Part shown: in pieces, positions 1 to 6,814 of the stretch
How the letters are laid out: every line of letters begins with the position of its first letter
Numbering within the stretch: position 1 is the first letter of the stretch
Assembly (NCBI GenBank): GCA_046714215.1
Contig: JBKKBM010000213.1
Location: forward strand, 1-8,343
Source: DATLCI01 sp046714215
GTDB taxonomy: Bacteria; Acidobacteriota; Terriglobia; Terriglobales; Acidobacteriaceae
Reading direction: 5' to 3'
DNA: 8,343 bases
The notes under the pieces: model-generated
The model's input: the letters and a program-made list of their open reading frames with translations, nothing else
Told to the model about the DNA's origin: nothing
The model's database searches: none
Position numbers and translations under genes: made by a program

Positions 1-942
1 ATGGTCACCATCGAAGCATTCGGCGAGTCCACGCTCCTGCTGACCTGCGCGTTCATCTACGGTCTGGCCTTCGGCAGCTTCCTCAATGTCTGCATCTACC
101 GGCTGCCCCGGGGACTTTCCGTGGTCCGCCCCGCCTCCGCGTGTCCCCACTGCGGCGTCCCCATCAAGATCTACGACAACGTCCCCGTCCTTAGTTGGCT
201 GCTGTTGCGCGGCAAATGCCGCGCCTGCCGTGCGCCCATCTCGCCGCGCTACCTGATCGTAGAACTGCTGACGGCCTTCGCCTTCGTGCTCAGCTTCGTC
301 GTATTTGGCTCGTTCCTGGCCGCACTCAAAATTTGCGTCTTCAGCTTCTTGCTTCTCGGACTCATTTTTACCGATGCCGACCTTAAGTTGCTTCCCGACC
401 GGCTTACGTTGCCCGGACTCGCGCTGGGTCTGCTGCTCAGCTTATTTGTTCCGCTGCACGGCATCGTCGCCGGCTTGCTGGAGTCAGTTCCCTTTCCGTT
501 CTCGCCGGAGATCACCGGACGCATCGTCAGCCTGGGCGAAGCGGTGCTGGGCGCGCTCGTGGGCGCGGGCTTTATCTGGTTCGCCGGTGAAGCCTACAAG
601 AGAGTACGCGGTGTTGAAGGCATGGGCTTTGGCGATGTCAAACTCATGGCCATGGTAGGCGCCTTCCTCGGAGTAAAGCTCACCTTGCTCACCCTCATGT
701 TGGGATCACTCGGCGGCGCGCTCGCTGGTAGCGTTGCCATGCTGGTGGTTTTTCGTAAACGACTCCGCCGGCGTCGGACGCACCTCGAGGCCCCCTCCGC
801 CGCGCGGCCCCGCGCCTGGGCCTCAGCCCAACTCATTATGCGCCACTTCGAGATGCCCTTCGGCGTCTTCCTGGGCATCGGCGCCCTAGTTGCGGGATTC
901 TTCGGTCAACCCTTCGTCGACTGGTATCTTAGTTTCTTCTGA
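1..942 (+). CDS. pilD: Type IV prepilin peptidase / N-methyltransferase (PilD-like, A24 family)
   Basis: Integral inner-membrane aspartyl protease that cleaves the leader of type IV prepilins and type II secretion pseudopilins and, in bifunctional members, methylates the new N-terminus. Seen: N-terminal GSFLNVCIYRLP (25-36), a zinc-type CPHC (48-51) and CRAC (73-76) pair enclosing DNVPVLSWLLLRGK, then the two catalytic aspartate motifs TDAD (D125/D127, followed by LLPD) and GFGDVK (209-214, D212). About eight hydrophobic segments lie at roughly 11-30, 86-106, 108-125, 134-152, 180-197, 215-233, 236-251 and 285-302. The 313 aa are slightly longer than usual because of an Arg-rich loop at 251-280 before the last helix. 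The ATG is the first base of the window, so a start further upstream cannot be excluded, but the distance to the GSFLNV block is normal. The next gene, a sensor kinase, begins 10 nt after the stop, which suggests an operon. Both cysteine pairs are present, which fits the bifunctional class. Confidence 0.95.
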   Translation: MVTIEAFGESTLLLTCAFIYGLAFGSFLNVCIYRLPRGLSVVRPASACPHCGVPIKIYDNVPVLSWLLLRGKCRACRAPISPRYLIVELLTAFAFVLSFVVFGSFLAALKICVFSFLLLGLIFTDADLKLLPDRLTLPGLALGLLLSLFVPLHGIVAGLLESVPFPFSPEITGRIVSLGEAVLGALVGAGFIWFAGEAYKRVRGVEGMGFGDVKLMAMVGAFLGVKLTLLTLMLGSLGGALAGSVAMLVVFRKRLRRRRTHLEAPSAARPRAWASAQLIMRHFEMPFGVFLGIGALVAGFFGQPFVDWYLSFF

Positions 943-952
943 GTTTCTTCTG
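931..952 (+). repeat. Perfect 11-bp tandem duplication at the pilD/kinase junction
   Basis: AGTTTCTTCTG occurs twice head to tail (931-941 and 942-952), directly followed by the A of the kinase ATG. The first copy encodes the last residues of the peptidase (Ser-Phe-Phe) and its TGA is completed by the first base of copy two. Removing one copy would leave the peptidase protein unchanged and create an overlapping stop-start, TGATG. Confidence 0.9.
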
Positions 953-2365
953 ATGCAGAAGCTCCTGGAAAACCCGCAGTTCATGAAGATCGCGCTCACC
1001 GCCGCGATCGGAACATTCCTTTTTTTCCTCATCCTTTTGCTCGGCTTTGTGCTGTACCGCAAGCTGAAGAACGAGGTCCGCGGCGAGTCGTTGGCGCAGT
1101 CTCCCACCCGCATCTCGGAGAACAACTCCGCCTTCAGCCTGGCCGCGTACGAGGGTGTGATCCGCAAACTCAAGGACCAGGAAAAAGAGTTGGAGCGGCT
1201 GCGCAAGTCTGAACGCGAGCGCGCCTTCGAATCGGCGAGCATGAGTGAGGCGGTGCTTTCGAACCTGGGCAGCGGGGTGCTGCTCTTTAGCCCCGCGGGC
1301 TTGGTGCGCCAGGCGAATCCCGCCGCCCGCAGCCTGTTGGGTTATGCCTCACCCACCGGGCTGCATGCCCGCGACGCCTTTCGCGGAGTCACAGAAGTTC
1401 GCCTTCCGGTTTTGCCGCCGGGCGACGCCTCCCTCGCTCCGCTCGCCGACGTCGCCGGTGCGCAATGCCTGGTGACCGCCGTGGAGCAGTCCATCAAGTC
1501 AGGACTCTCCTTCCGCCGCCTGGAAGCCGACTACACCGCGCCCGATGGAAAGCAACGCGTGCTCGGCGTCACCGTCTCTCCGGTGAAGGGAGTAACTGGC
1601 GACGTGCTGGGCGCGGCCGTGCTGGTAAGCGATCTTACCGAGATCACTCATCTCTCCCGCCAAGTGCGCCTGTGCGAGAACATGGCTTCGCTCGGGGAAA
1701 TGTCTGCCGGCATCGCGCATGAATTCAAGAATTCACTGGCTACCATCTCCGGCTATGCCCAGATGCTGACCCCGGCGGAAGCTGCCACCCCGCCTTCCGG
1801 ATCCAACCCAGCCGACACGCAATTCGCCGGCAAGATCACCGCGGAGACCGCTTCCCTCTCCCGCATCGTCAACGACTTCCTGAATTTTGCTCGACCGCAA
1901 GGCTTCGCCCATGAGCCGGTGGATCTGGTCGCTGTGCTGCGGGATTGCGCTGAGGAGTGTCGCGTCCAGCTTGATTTCCCAACTGAATCAGCAGCCGAGC
2001 CCCGCCCCTACATCGTGGCCGCCGACCCCACTGCGCTGCGCCAGGCCTTCAGCAACCTGCTACGCAATAGCGCGGAGGCGGTTACCGAAGGCCAGCAGCC
2101 CATCGTCCGGGTGGCCATGGAGGAGACCCCGGAGGCCGTCCGATTGAGCCTGGCGGACAACGGCTGCGGAATCCCGGCGGAGGCCCTGCCCCGCGTCTTT
2201 GTGCCCTTTTTCACCACCAAAGCCTCCGGGACGGGCTTGGGGCTGGCGCTGGTCCATCGCATCGTTACCGACCAGGGCGGGGCCATCCAGGTGGAAAGCG
2301 TCCCCGGGAGCACCACGTTTACCTTGACGCTACCCCGGCCCAAAAAACCGCCGGTTTCGGGTTAG
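953..2365 (+). CDS. PAS-domain sensor histidine kinase, NtrB/PilS type
   Basis: Probable sensor of a sigma-54-type two-component system: autophosphorylates on His and passes phosphate to an NtrC-family regulator. With the ATG at 953 it has 470 aa. Domains: short N-terminus, one membrane helix (about 11-35), coiled coil (about 65-92), PAS domain (about 95-228), HisKA with H256 in GIAHEFKN followed by the family-typical SLATISGYAQML, then HATPase_c with N-box NLLRNSAEA (368-376), G1 DNGCGI (402-407), F-box FVPFFTTK (416-423) and G2 GTGLGLAL (426-433). All catalytic boxes look intact. There is no clear Shine-Dalgarno before 953, so translation may be coupled to pilD. ATG 983 (starting MKIALTAAIG) and TTG 890 (inside pilD) are alternative starts. 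Classical PilS has six membrane helices; this has one and no obvious periplasmic sensor domain, so the input is probably cytoplasmic, through PAS. The likely partner is the regulator at 3087. Confidence 0.92.
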   Translation: MQKLLENPQFMKIALTAAIGTFLFFLILLLGFVLYRKLKNEVRGESLAQSPTRISENNSAFSLAAYEGVIRKLKDQEKELERLRKSERERAFESASMSEAVLSNLGSGVLLFSPAGLVRQANPAARSLLGYASPTGLHARDAFRGVTEVRLPVLPPGDASLAPLADVAGAQCLVTAVEQSIKSGLSFRRLEADYTAPDGKQRVLGVTVSPVKGVTGDVLGAAVLVSDLTEITHLSRQVRLCENMASLGEMSAGIAHEFKNSLATISGYAQMLTPAEAATPPSGSNPADTQFAGKITAETASLSRIVNDFLNFARPQGFAHEPVDLVAVLRDCAEECRVQLDFPTESAAEPRPYIVAADPTALRQAFSNLLRNSAEAVTEGQQPIVRVAMEETPEAVRLSLADNGCGIPAEALPRVFVPFFTTKASGTGLGLALVHRIVTDQGGAIQVESVPGSTTFTLTLPRPKKPPVSG

Positions 2366-2368
2366 AAT
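2363..2368 (+). promoter_or_regulatory. TAGAAT, possible -10 element before the coiled-coil gene
   Basis: TAGAAT overlaps the kinase stop codon (TAG 2363-2365) and lies 14 nt before the GTG at 2383. The same hexamer precedes three other genes in this window. No -35 element stands at 16-18 bp; the only TTGACG (2324-2329) is 33 bp away, so promoter status is uncertain. Confidence 0.3.
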
Positions 2369-2382
2369 GGGCAGGAGAAACC

Positions 2383-2982
2383 GTGCCAATGGGGGTTACG
2401 AAGATGGGACTGACCAGAACGAGACTAGCCTGTCTGCTGGTGGCGGCCGCAGTATGGGTATCGCCACTTGGGGCACAAACGCTGGCCGACCGCGCACGCG
2501 AATTGCGTAAGGACAAGCGTACCCATAGCGCTAACGATAAAGTCTTTACCAACGAGACCCTGAATCTGCGTCCGGGGCCGAGTATCACGACCGGTGTCGG
2601 CGACAAATCAGCCGACGCGGCGAAGCCGGATGCCGCCGCTCCCGCCCCTGCTGAAGGTGCTGAACCAGAGATGACTCCGGATGAAGCGAAAGCAACAGCC
2701 ACCGGGGACTACAGAGGTAAGATTGACAAGGCTAAGGGCGAGCTCGCTACCTTACAGCGCGAACTTGATATCGCGCAGCGGGAAAACAAACTTCGCACCG
2801 CGCAGTTTTACTCGGATGCCGGCAACCGCCTGCGCAACGAGCGGGCTTTCGCCGACGAGCAACGCAAGAACGAGGCGGACATGGCCGACAAGCAGAAGAA
2901 GATCGCTGCTACCCAGGCGTTGCTGGAGAGCTTGCGCGCTGAGGCCCGCCGCGCCGGCGTACCGGCCAGCCAGATCCCCTGA
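2383..2982 (+). CDS. Secreted coiled-coil protein of unknown function
   Basis: I do not recognise a named family. The 199-aa product has a basic N-terminus and hydrophobic core (about 12-30), with likely signal peptidase I cleavage near LGA-Q (31/32), so it should be periplasmic. Residues 60-105 are low-complexity, rich in Pro, Ala and Asp/Glu. Residues 110-190 form a charged helical region rich in Lys, Glu, Arg and Gln that looks like a coiled coil (RGKIDKAKGELATLQREL onward). A short KVFTNETL block (53-60) resembles motifs I associate with acidobacterial exported hypotheticals, from memory only. Start choice: AGGAG at 2373-2377 lies 5 nt before GTG 2383 and 11 nt before ATG 2389; ATG 2404 would still leave a usable signal peptide. 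It begins 17 nt after the kinase, probably in the same operon, and is separated from the regulator by a terminator-like hairpin. It might be an envelope partner of the sensor, which is speculation. Confidence 0.8.
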   Translation: MPMGVTKMGLTRTRLACLLVAAAVWVSPLGAQTLADRARELRKDKRTHSANDKVFTNETLNLRPGPSITTGVGDKSADAAKPDAAAPAPAEGAEPEMTPDEAKATATGDYRGKIDKAKGELATLQRELDIAQRENKLRTAQFYSDAGNRLRNERAFADEQRKNEADMADKQKKIAATQALLESLRAEARRAGVPASQIP

Positions 2983-2999
2983 GCCGCTTCCATTCGCAG

Positions 3000-3031
3000 C
3001 TTAGTACATTTGCGTCTTAGTACGTTTGCAT
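3000..3031. repeat. 16-bp tandem direct repeat upstream of the regulator gene
   Basis: CTTAGTACATTTGCGT (3000-3015) is followed immediately by CTTAGTACGTTTGCAT (3016-3031): two copies with 2 mismatches in 16. The repeat starts 17 nt after the stop of the coiled-coil gene and lies just before the hairpin. It could be a paired protein-binding site or a slippage duplication that has begun to drift. Confidence 0.7.
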
Positions 3032-3036
3032 CACCG

Positions 3037-3073
3037 GAGGCCTTCCGCACGTTCGCGGAGGGCTTCTTTCTTC
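3037..3073 (+). terminator. Terminator-like hairpin between the coiled-coil gene and the regulator
   Basis: GCCTTCCGC (3040-3048) pairs with GCGGAGGGC (3055-3063) over 9 bp with one G-U pair, with a 6-nt loop. The stem extends outward to G3037-C3066 through another G-U and an A-U pair. A pyrimidine tract, TTTCTTC, follows. This fits a moderate intrinsic terminator for the upstream operon. It ends only about 20 nt before the regulator ATG, so it may instead act inside that gene's leader. The right arm contains GGAGGG, a Shine-Dalgarno-like sequence that would be buried in the stem. Confidence 0.6.
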
Positions 3074-3086
3074 CCGTTAAAGCTTT

Positions 3087-4469
<1,383 letters not shown>

Positions 4470-4479
4470 CCGGGGAACG

Positions 4480-5004
4480 CTAAGCGCCGGCCTTGACCGC
4501 CTGCCGCCCGCGCAACGCCCGCACTTGCTTCATGTGATGTTTGGTGTGGACATAATGGAACGCGCACCATTGTTGGTTGGAAAGCGGTCCCAGCACCGGA
4601 TGGTTCGCCAGTTTGCCCTTCGTCCCCAGCTTTTCCCGGCACTCTTGCAGCTTCTGGTCCATGGCGATGAGGTTGGTGCGGATCTTCTCCACCGCCTCCA
4701 AGCCACCCATCTGGCCTTTGGGCGCCACCATGCTGGGTGCCTGCCGCCCCGGCGGAAAATGCTTTAAGTCCAGCACGATGATATGAAACATCCGCTGCAT
4801 CATGGTGGGCTCATCGCCCATGTTCTTGCCCGCCTCCAGGCACCGGTTCATGCCGCGGACAGTGTGGTCGAACGCCAGCGAGAGATGTTCGAGAACCTCC
4901 GCCGCCGACCACTTGCCCTCCGGGTGGTACAACAGTTGACTTTCGTTCATGCCCGCGGTCGCGGAGTCGATATCGTCCAGTGCTGATTGCAGTAAGGGAT
5001 GCAT
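4480..5004 (-). CDS. DinB-like / DUF1569 superfamily protein
   Basis: Small cytoplasmic four-helix-bundle protein of the DinB/YfiT fold, many members of which bind a metal through three histidines; some are thiol-dependent S-transferases, but the role here is unknown. The 174 aa contain a first helix ending in WSAAEVLEHLSLAFDH (H40), and a C-terminal HPVLGPLSNQQWCAFHYVH block followed by HTKHH, giving H153 and H157 in HxxxH spacing. These match the usual metal triad, and the HP-x-G-x-L-W-H pattern recalls DUF1569. Start choice: ATG at 5004 with GGTGG (5018-5014) 9 nt upstream; a longer reading to 5145 would run antisense into the lipoprotein gene and has no family support. The gene converges on the regulator gene (10 bp apart, no clear terminator) and diverges from the lipoprotein at 5074. 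Confidence 0.88.
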   Translation of the reverse strand: MHPLLQSALDDIDSATAGMNESQLLYHPEGKWSAAEVLEHLSLAFDHTVRGMNRCLEAGKNMGDEPTMMQRMFHIIVLDLKHFPPGRQAPSMVAPKGQMGGLEAVEKIRTNLIAMDQKLQECREKLGTKGKLANHPVLGPLSNQQWCAFHYVHTKHHMKQVRALRGRQAVKAGA

Positions 5005-5024
5005 TGTGTCTGGCCACCAAAGGG

Positions 5025-5030
5025 TAGAAT
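5025..5030 (+). promoter_or_regulatory. TAGAAT, possible -10 for the lipoprotein gene
   Basis: TAGAAT lies in the 69-bp divergent region between the DUF1569 gene and the lipoprotein gene. A start of transcription near 5037 would leave a short leader carrying AAGGGA (5044-5049). The -35 position (CATTGT, 5002-5007) matches consensus poorly. Confidence 0.35.
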
Positions 5031-5073
5031 GATTTCCGCATCTAAGGGATAGCGTATTTTGAAAGTGGTGTCT

Positions 5074-5712
5074 ATGAGAAAGCTTGGACGCGCCGTGTTC
5101 TCCCTCGCGGGCCTTTGCCTGCTGTGGGCCTGCTCTACCCCGCAAGACTCCGCTGGCAAGCCGTACGAGGGAGCGCCAAAGGCTGCCCCCGCCAAGGTTG
5201 AGAACGAATTCGAGACCGGGCGTTCCGCCTTCCAGAAGATGTATGTCGCCGCCCGAACCTGGTCACCCGACGCCCAACCGGTCCGCCTGGAATCGCGTCC
5301 GCACACCGAAGACCCTGACGACGGTCGCGCTGCCATGTGGGCCGGGGTCTTCGTCTCCGCCTCCAAGCAGAACGTCCGCAATTTTTCCTGGTCGGGCGTT
5401 GCCAGCGACCCGGAGAAAGGAGTGCAGCCCGGCAGCCTGGATTACTACAGCCCCAGCAACGCCAGCACCCGGCCCTTCGATCTGAACTTCTTAAAGGAAG
5501 ATTCCACCCAGGCGTTCGAGGTGGCGGAAAAGAAAGGTGGAGCGGCGCTGCGCAAGCAGGATCCCAAGCAGCCGGTGAAATACATGCTGTTCTTTGATTC
5601 CAGCAAGAATCGCCTGCTGTGGCGCGTGCTTTATGGGAATTCGCAGAGTGATGCAAAGCTCCGCGTGCTGGTCAGCGCTTCTTCAGGTGAGTTTGTGATG
5701 GTGGAAAAATAG
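5074..5712 (+). CDS. Lipoprotein with PepSY-like C-terminal region, function unknown
   Basis: The 212-aa product starts with MRKLGRAVFSLAGLCLLWAC, a lipoprotein signal with lipobox LWA-C (C20); Trp at -2 is unusual but the rest is typical. A linker rich in Ala, Pro and Lys (21-43) follows. The conserved-looking body has an alpha/beta character: GRSAFQKMYVAARTWSPDAQPVRL (49-72), then a strand-rich stretch with NFSWSG (103-108) and DYYSP (123-127). The end, from LLWRVLYG (181-188) to SGEFVMVEK (204-212), resembles a PepSY-type strand-turn-strand. No catalytic motif is visible. It should be membrane-anchored and face the periplasm. Start choice: ATG 5074 gives the cleanest signal peptide; TTG 5059, in frame, with AAGGGA 9 nt upstream, would add five residues (MKVVS) and is a real alternative. 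It is divergent from the DUF1569 gene and probably monocistronic, since palindromic repeats follow the stop. Confidence 0.85.
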   Translation: MRKLGRAVFSLAGLCLLWACSTPQDSAGKPYEGAPKAAPAKVENEFETGRSAFQKMYVAARTWSPDAQPVRLESRPHTEDPDDGRAAMWAGVFVSASKQNVRNFSWSGVASDPEKGVQPGSLDYYSPSNASTRPFDLNFLKEDSTQAFEVAEKKGGAALRKQDPKQPVKYMLFFDSSKNRLLWRVLYGNSQSDAKLRVLVSASSGEFVMVEK

Positions 5713-5790
5713 TCAGGGCAGGGCTTCAGCCCCACAGAACTTGTAGAGACGTAGCTTGCAACGTCTCCCAGCCCGTAGGGCGACTGCTAG

Positions 5791-5815
5791 TAGCCCGGCA
5801 CGCCAGTGCCGGGTA
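5791..5815. repeat. TAG-flanked palindrome, copy 1
   Basis: TAG, then stem CCCGGCAC (5794-5801), loop GCCA, stem GTGCCGGG (5806-5813), then TA. It is a perfect 8-bp stem. It matches the copy at 5997-6022 in flanks, loop length and outer stem, but has two different base pairs inside the stem. Confidence 0.8.
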
Positions 5816-5996
5816 ACGACGCCCGATCCGAGCCATTCCCGATAGGGACGGCTGAAACTATTCGTAATCGGTCTGACGGCGCGGGCTCGGTCTTGCCAAT
5901 TCCGTTGCGTAGCTTGTGGGATCGATCGAGACGAGATAGTCGACGCAACCCCAGCGCCGTAGGCGCGGAAACGGAGGCTGCATCGCGGCCGCAGTT

Positions 5997-6022
5997 TAGC
6001 CCACCACGGCAGTGGTGGGGTA
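5997..6022. repeat. TAG-flanked palindrome, copy 2
   Basis: TAG, then stem CCCACCAC (6000-6007), loop GGCA, stem GTGGTGGG (6012-6019), then G-TA. It is a perfect 8-bp stem. It ends just before the stop codon of the - strand TPR gene (6024-6026), so it would form a hairpin immediately after that gene and may protect the mRNA 3' end or weaken transcription. No U-run follows on the - strand, so it is not a standard terminator. Confidence 0.8.
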
Positions 6023-6023
6023 G

Positions 6024-6683
6024 CTACCAGAACGAAGATGAGCCCCGTAGGGGTGGCACACTAACCGGTCGCGTCTTGAGGCGTTCAATGCCCTTTTTGC
6101 ACTCTTCCGCAAAGGGGCCGCTCTTCAGGATCTTTAAATACTCTTCATAGCGCTGCATCGCTTCTTCATTCTGACCGGTGCGCTCCAGTACTTCACCCAG
6201 GCGAAAGGTGGCGTGCGCGTCTCGGGGCTTGTAGTCCAGCGCCTCGCGATAGCGGCTGATGGCGGCTTTGTAGTTCTTCTGTTTGAAGTAATACTCACCC
6301 ACCTCCACGGCCTTGGCGGCCCTGTGCGGGTTCCACGGCTTCATCTCATTCACGCCGGCGCTGTCTTCGTCGCTCTCATAATCGTCGCGGGCGGGACGCC
6401 GGTTGTCATTGCGTGGCGGCCGCAGATCGATGATGTTGTCGCGGCTGGAGCTTTCTTCGGAATTGCGCGGCCGCGCCTCGGTGCGCGGATCATCGTCGTT
6501 TTTATCGGGGTCAGCCGACTTAGGCGTAGCCTTTTCCGTCGGGGATTCGGTCTGCGAGCGCGGCACCGGCTCACTTTTTAGCCCGGGCTTCTCCTTCGCC
6601 ACGGACACCTGCGCCTGCGCGCTGGACACGTTTAGCACGGCGGCGCATAGAACGGCTCCCAACAACATCGCTGACCACTTCAT
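6024..6683 (-). CDS. Exported TPR-repeat protein
   Basis: The 219-aa product has a signal peptide (MKWSAMLLGAVLCAAVLNVSSAQA, cleavage near AQA-Q, 24/25), then a long hydrophilic, probably disordered segment (about 28-115) rich in Pro, Asp, Glu, Arg and Ser, then two tetratricopeptide repeats: about 121-154 (AAKAVEVGEYYFKQKNYKAAISRYREAL, Pro at 153) and about 155-188 (AHATFRLGEVLERTGQNEEAMQRYEEYL), and a closing helix EECKKGIERLKT. TPRs are protein-binding scaffolds; a periplasmic or outer-membrane-associated assembly role is plausible, as for BamD-like or tol-pal-linked TPR proteins, but nothing specific identifies it. The last 12 residues (SVPPLRGSSSFW) are encoded by a palindromic repeat and its flank, so this tail is probably not part of the ancestral protein. 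Translation starts only 6 nt after a TTAGAAT element and no Shine-Dalgarno is visible. The upstream - strand gene (OmpA-like) is separated by a strong terminator. Confidence 0.9.
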   Translation of the reverse strand: MKWSAMLLGAVLCAAVLNVSSAQAQVSVAKEKPGLKSEPVPRSQTESPTEKATPKSADPDKNDDDPRTEARPRNSEESSSRDNIIDLRPPRNDNRRPARDDYESDEDSAGVNEMKPWNPHRAAKAVEVGEYYFKQKNYKAAISRYREALDYKPRDAHATFRLGEVLERTGQNEEAMQRYEEYLKILKSGPFAEECKKGIERLKTRPVSVPPLRGSSSFW

Positions 6684-6689
6684 GTCTCT

Positions 6690-6696
6690 ATTCTAA
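6690..6696 (-). promoter_or_regulatory. TTAGAAT element directly before the TPR start codon
   Basis: On the - strand TTAGAAT is followed by AGAGAC and then the ATG (6683-6681). If it is a -10 element, transcription would start at or next to the A of the ATG, giving a leaderless mRNA, in line with the missing Shine-Dalgarno. The -35 position reads GAACTT, a weak match. Confidence 0.45.
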
Positions 6697-6708
6697 CGCC
6701 TGCCGCAA

Positions 6709-6721
6709 GCGGAAGTTCCGC
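6709..6721. repeat. 13-bp palindrome upstream of the TPR gene
   Basis: GCGGAAGTTCCGC is a perfect dyad (6-bp arms around one base), overlapping a smaller CCGC-AA-GCGG hairpin at 6703-6712. It covers the -35 position of the presumed TPR promoter, so an operator role is possible; a decayed palindromic repeat is equally possible. Confidence 0.45.
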
Positions 6722-6754
6722 TCCCACCGGTAATCCCACAGGCTCAGAAGACGC

Positions 6755-6785
6755 AAAAAAGCCGCCCATGACTGGCGGGCGGCTT
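6755..6785 (-). terminator. Intrinsic terminator of the OmpA-like gene
   Basis: Read on the - strand: AAGCCGCCC, a 9-nt loop, GGGCGGCTT, the last two T starting an unbroken run of six T (6760-6755). It is a perfect 9-bp GC-rich stem, beginning about 30 nt after the stop codon at 6815-6817. It isolates the OmpA-like gene from the TPR gene. The + strand side also ends T-rich (CTTTGCTTTT), so it may work in both directions. Confidence 0.88.
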
Positions 6786-6814
6786 CTTTGCTTTTCCCGG
6801 GGGAGGGTGAAAAA

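Larger units (their letters stand above)
5716..6059. repeat. Cluster of REP-like palindromes
   Basis: This stretch, including the 311 bp without a gene (5713-6023), is almost filled with short hairpins. In order: GGGC-TTCA-GCCC (5721-5732); GAGACGT/ACGTCTC (5746-5752/5761-5767); GCCC-GTA-GGGC (5771-5781); an 8-bp stem with 4-nt loop (5794-5813); AGCC..TCCC/GGGA.GGCT (5831-5853); GTTGCGT/ACGCAAC, widely spaced (5904-5910/5943-5949); GCGCC-GTA-GGCGC (5954-5966); another 8-bp stem with 4-nt loop (6000-6019); CCCC-GTA-GGGG followed by TGGCAC (6043-6059). Three share a GTA loop after AG or CAG and two share a TAG-CCC flank, so at least two families are interleaved. They resemble dispersed palindromes I recall from acidobacterial genomes (memory, unverified). 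I see no gene or transposase here. Confidence 0.8.

Noticed and set aside
890..952. Upstream TTG start for the histidine kinase
   Set aside because: It would overlap pilD by about 50 nt and add 21 residues without family support; ATG 953 places the membrane helix near the N-terminus as expected.
2324..2368. Sigma-70 promoter using TTGACG (2324-2329) and TAGAAT (2363-2368)
   Set aside because: The gap is 33 bp, twice the functional spacing, and the TTGACG lies in the conserved end of the kinase gene.
3011..3030. Sigma-54 promoter before the regulator (TTTGCA at 3025-3030)
   Set aside because: There is no GG ten bases before the GC (3016-3017 are CT), so the -24 element is missing.
5716..6059. 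CRISPR array
   Set aside because: The repeats are short hairpins of different sequence at irregular spacing, not identical direct repeats with uniform spacers, and no cas gene is present.
5806..6150. + strand open frame of 114 codons in the repeat region
   Set aside because: It runs through palindromic repeats and antisense to the TPR gene end; the translation is low-complexity with no signal or domain and no ribosome-binding site.
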